DNA of 13,699 nt from Chloroflexota bacterium (GTDB taxonomy: Bacteria; Chloroflexota; Dehalococcoidia; Tepidiformales; Tepidiformaceae), in assembly GCA_021823905.1 (NCBI GenBank), contig JAKALX010000051.1, positions 1 through 13,699 of the forward strand, in the 5' to 3' direction. The translations under genes and the position numbers were made by a program. The notes below the pieces were generated by a model that was not told the origin of the DNA, did no database searches, and was given only the letters and a program-made list of their open reading frames with translations. Positions 11,872-13,699 of this stretch are shown here, piece by piece. The number at the start of each line of letters is the position of its first letter. Within the stretch, counting starts at the first letter, position 1.

Positions 11872-13699
11872 CTACGCCTTGGAGATCTTGACGCACGCCT
11901 CCTTGTGCAACGCCATGCCGGAGATGGGGTCGGCCTTTGTCGGCCGCAGCACGCCATCGGCTGTACCGCGACCCTTCGCATTGCGGCCGAGCGCCGTGTG
12001 TCCCCAGCCATGCTGGAGTCCGACGACCTCCGGGTGCATCCGGACCGTGGTCTTCAACGTGGCTTTCACCCTGCCGTGGGGCGACTCGACCCAAACGTCG
12101 TCGCCATCCTTGACCCCGAACCGGGCCGCGGTGTCCGGGTGGATAACCAGCGGTCCGGTAGGCTTGATCTCCAGCAGCCACGGGTTGTTCTGTGTGCGCG
12201 TGTGGGTGTGGCTCGCCTCCTTCCAGTTGATCAGGTAGAGAGGGTAGTCATTGGTTGGCTGCCAATCCCGCGGCTCGTACACCGGCAGCGGGTTAACGGG
12301 GTTCCCGTTCGCATCCTTTTTGTCGGCGAGCCCCTTCGTAAAAAGCTCGACGCGCAGGCTAGGCGTGGCAAAACCCTTCACGACCTTGCCTCCGGCCACG
12401 ACCCCGATGACTTTGCCGCCCTGGTCCTTCGCTTTGTCGTAGACGAGCGTGCCGTCGGCGTTCGCATCGCCATCGAAGACTGCCGTCTTCACGAGATCGG
12501 CGGCAATTGGCATGGCGTGCTTCTCGTAGGTTGTCCCGCTCTTGCTGTCGACCCAGACCGCGCCCGGCAGGGCTTTCAGCTCCGCCAGAGTGATGCCGGG
12601 GGCGCCACCCTTGATCTCGGCCGAGAGCTCCTCCTCATACCAGGCGGTGAGGTCCTCGACGGGCTGGCCGGAGACGACGCCGAGCTTGAAGTACTCTTTG
12701 CCGTCCTTGTTCTTGAGGCCAAGCTTGCGTGCCAGCGCCGTGACAAACTCGTACTCGGCAAGCTGACCGAAGATCGGTTTCACGACCGGCTGGCGCAGGC
12801 CCATTGTCGACCACGTCACCCAGTGGGTGACGATTTCGTAGCGCTCCAGGTAGTTCGTGCCCGGGAGGACGTAGTCCGCCATCATCGCCGTTTCGCTCAG
12901 CATGGTGTCGACGACAACCACGGTTTCGAGTTTGGCGATAGCTTTCGCCACGGTCTGCGGGCCTGGCACGGACTTCATCACGTTCTGGAACACGATGACG
13001 GCCATCTTCGGCTGATAGGGCCCCTTGCCTTCGGCGAGGTTGTTGAAGGTCTGGGTGTAGACGCCGGAGCCGTGTCCCATGGGATACTTCGCCAACTCGT
13101 CGAAGCGCGGCTGCTTCATGCCGGTGGCGCCAGTATCGTCCGGCACCTGTTGGCTCCACTTGGGGCCATTGCGGACCGGCACCAGCATGCCACCTGGCCT
13201 GTCGTAAGCGCCGATCAGGGCGTTCAGGGCCGCGATTGCGCGCCCTCCCTGGACGCCGTTTGAGTGTTGCCCCGGACCGCTCCAGGCGTCGACGAGCGCC
13301 GGCTTCGTCGTCGCGAGGTCTTTCGCCAGTTGCTCGATTCTGGCGGCCGGGATGCTGGTGATCTTCTCGGCCCAGACAGGGGTTTTGTCCTTGACGTAGT
13401 CCGAGTACTTGTCGAAGCCCACCGTCCAGCGGGCGACGAAATCCTTGTCGTAGAGGTTGTCGCGAATGATCACGTTTGCCATCGCGAGTGCGAGTGCCCC
13501 GTCGGTGCCGGGCCGGAGTGAGACCCAGTCGCTCGCCTTGGCGGCGGTGTCGGACATGTATGGGTCGACAACCACGAGCTTCGCGCCATTCTCCACCGCC
13601 CGCGGGATGATCCGGCCGAGATGAACCCACTTCAGGGCTGATGTGGGATTCCAGCCGAACAGCATGATGTACTTCGTATTCATGAAGTCTGCCAGCGGG
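11872..13699 (-). CDS. Molybdopterin oxidoreductase (DMSO-reductase family, PsrA/PhsA-like), N-terminus missing
   Basis: About 608 residues read leftward to TAG (11872-11874). The frame is still open at the window edge, and the Met codon at 13683 is internal, so roughly the first 150-200 residues (signal peptide, Fe-S cysteines, Mo ligand) lie outside. Seen: KYIMLFGWNPTSALKW and GAKLVVVDPYMSDTAAKASD, then LRPGTDGALALAMANVIIRD, the classic molybdopterin-dinucleotide domain of this family. HSNGVQGGRAIAALNALIGA and DRPGGMLVP follow, then ADYVLPGTNYLERYE. The C-terminal cofactor domain has IHPDTAARFGVKDGDDVWV, QHGWGHTALGRNAKG and DPISGMALHKEACVKI. The C-terminal pattern resembles thiosulfate/polysulfide reductase catalytic subunits, but relatives act on arsenate, arsenite or aromatic CoA substrates, so the substrate is undecided. 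Fe-S and membrane subunits, if present, must lie upstream, off the window. It converges on mreB. Confidence 0.9.
   Translation of the reverse strand, partial: PLADFMNTKYIMLFGWNPTSALKWVHLGRIIPRAVENGAKLVVVDPYMSDTAAKASDWVSLRPGTDGALALAMANVIIRDNLYDKDFVARWTVGFDKYSDYVKDKTPVWAEKITSIPAARIEQLAKDLATTKPALVDAWSGPGQHSNGVQGGRAIAALNALIGAYDRPGGMLVPVRNGPKWSQQVPDDTGATGMKQPRFDELAKYPMGHGSGVYTQTFNNLAEGKGPYQPKMAVIVFQNVMKSVPGPQTVAKAIAKLETVVVVDTMLSETAMMADYVLPGTNYLERYEIVTHWVTWSTMGLRQPVVKPIFGQLAEYEFVTALARKLGLKNKDGKEYFKLGVVSGQPVEDLTAWYEEELSAEIKGGAPGITLAELKALPGAVWVDSKSGTTYEKHAMPIAADLVKTAVFDGDANADGTLVYDKAKDQGGKVIGVVAGGKVVKGFATPSLRVELFTKGLADKKDANGNPVNPLPVYEPRDWQPTNDYPLYLINWKEASHTHTRTQNNPWLLEIKPTGPLVIHPDTAARFGVKDGDDVWVESPHGRVKATLKTTVRMHPEVVGLQHGWGHTALGRNAKGRGTADGVLRPTKADPISGMALHKEACVKISKA

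Noticed and set aside
11905..13263. Long open frame (452 codons) on the plus strand opposite the molybdoenzyme
   Set aside because: Shadow of the minus-strand gene, which has clear family motifs throughout; the plus-strand product has none.
1..13699. CRISPR array, transposon, integrase, attachment site or defence island
   Set aside because: No spaced direct repeats of CRISPR size, no transposase or integrase motifs, no tRNA-linked duplication; the window is mostly core metabolism.

Overview
The window is 13.7 kb of GC-rich bacterial chromosome. Its core is a complete F1Fo ATP synthase operon running rightward, followed by two cell-wall genes and, in the opposite orientation, a truncated molybdopterin oxidoreductase. 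GC-rich codon use, frequent non-ATG starts (GTG for atpZ and atpC, TTG for atpB, a probable CTG for a HAD gene), an atpC-murA-mreB order and a fosfomycin-insensitive type of MurA suggest a Chloroflexota-like organism (Dehalococcoidia/Tepidiforma-like is a guess). A deep actinobacterial or other 'Terrabacteria' lineage cannot be excluded without a phylogeny.

Layout. 1-218: C-terminal end of a bifunctional-nuclease (DUF151) protein. 244-312: probable promoter and leader. 313-5836: atpZ, atpB, atpE, atpF, atpH, atpA, atpG. 5838-7302: two genes that are not ATP synthase subunits, a HAD phosphatase and a crotonase-fold protein, sitting inside the operon. 7325-9194: atpD and atpC. 9329-11670: murA and mreB, overlapping at TGATG. 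11671-11871: convergent intergenic region with a strong hairpin. 11872-13699 (minus strand): C-terminal ~608 residues of a DMSO-reductase-family catalytic subunit whose N-terminus lies beyond the window.

The nine ATP synthase genes encode Fo (a, c, b), F1 (delta, alpha, gamma, beta, epsilon) and the small accessory membrane protein AtpZ; all are intact and tightly spaced. The c subunit looks proton-type rather than sodium-type. MurA (first committed step of peptidoglycan synthesis) and MreB (cell-shape actin) follow in the same direction. This neighbourhood is also seen in looser form in Firmicutes and Actinobacteria, so it is probably ancient.

The most unusual points are: the HAD/crotonase pair between atpG and atpD; a subunit a enlarged to 442 residues by a ~160-residue extracytoplasmic-loop insertion and a His/acidic tail; a CTG start required to keep the HAD catalytic nucleophile; an 8-codon mini-ORF linking the crotonase stop to the atpD start; paired hairpins between atpA and atpG; heptamer tandem repeats sharing a consensus in two intergenic gaps; MurA with Asp in place of the catalytic-loop Cys; and MreB with Asn and Arg in its phosphate-2 loop. 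I see no new defence or mobile system, and no tRNA, rRNA, CRISPR or insertion sequence.
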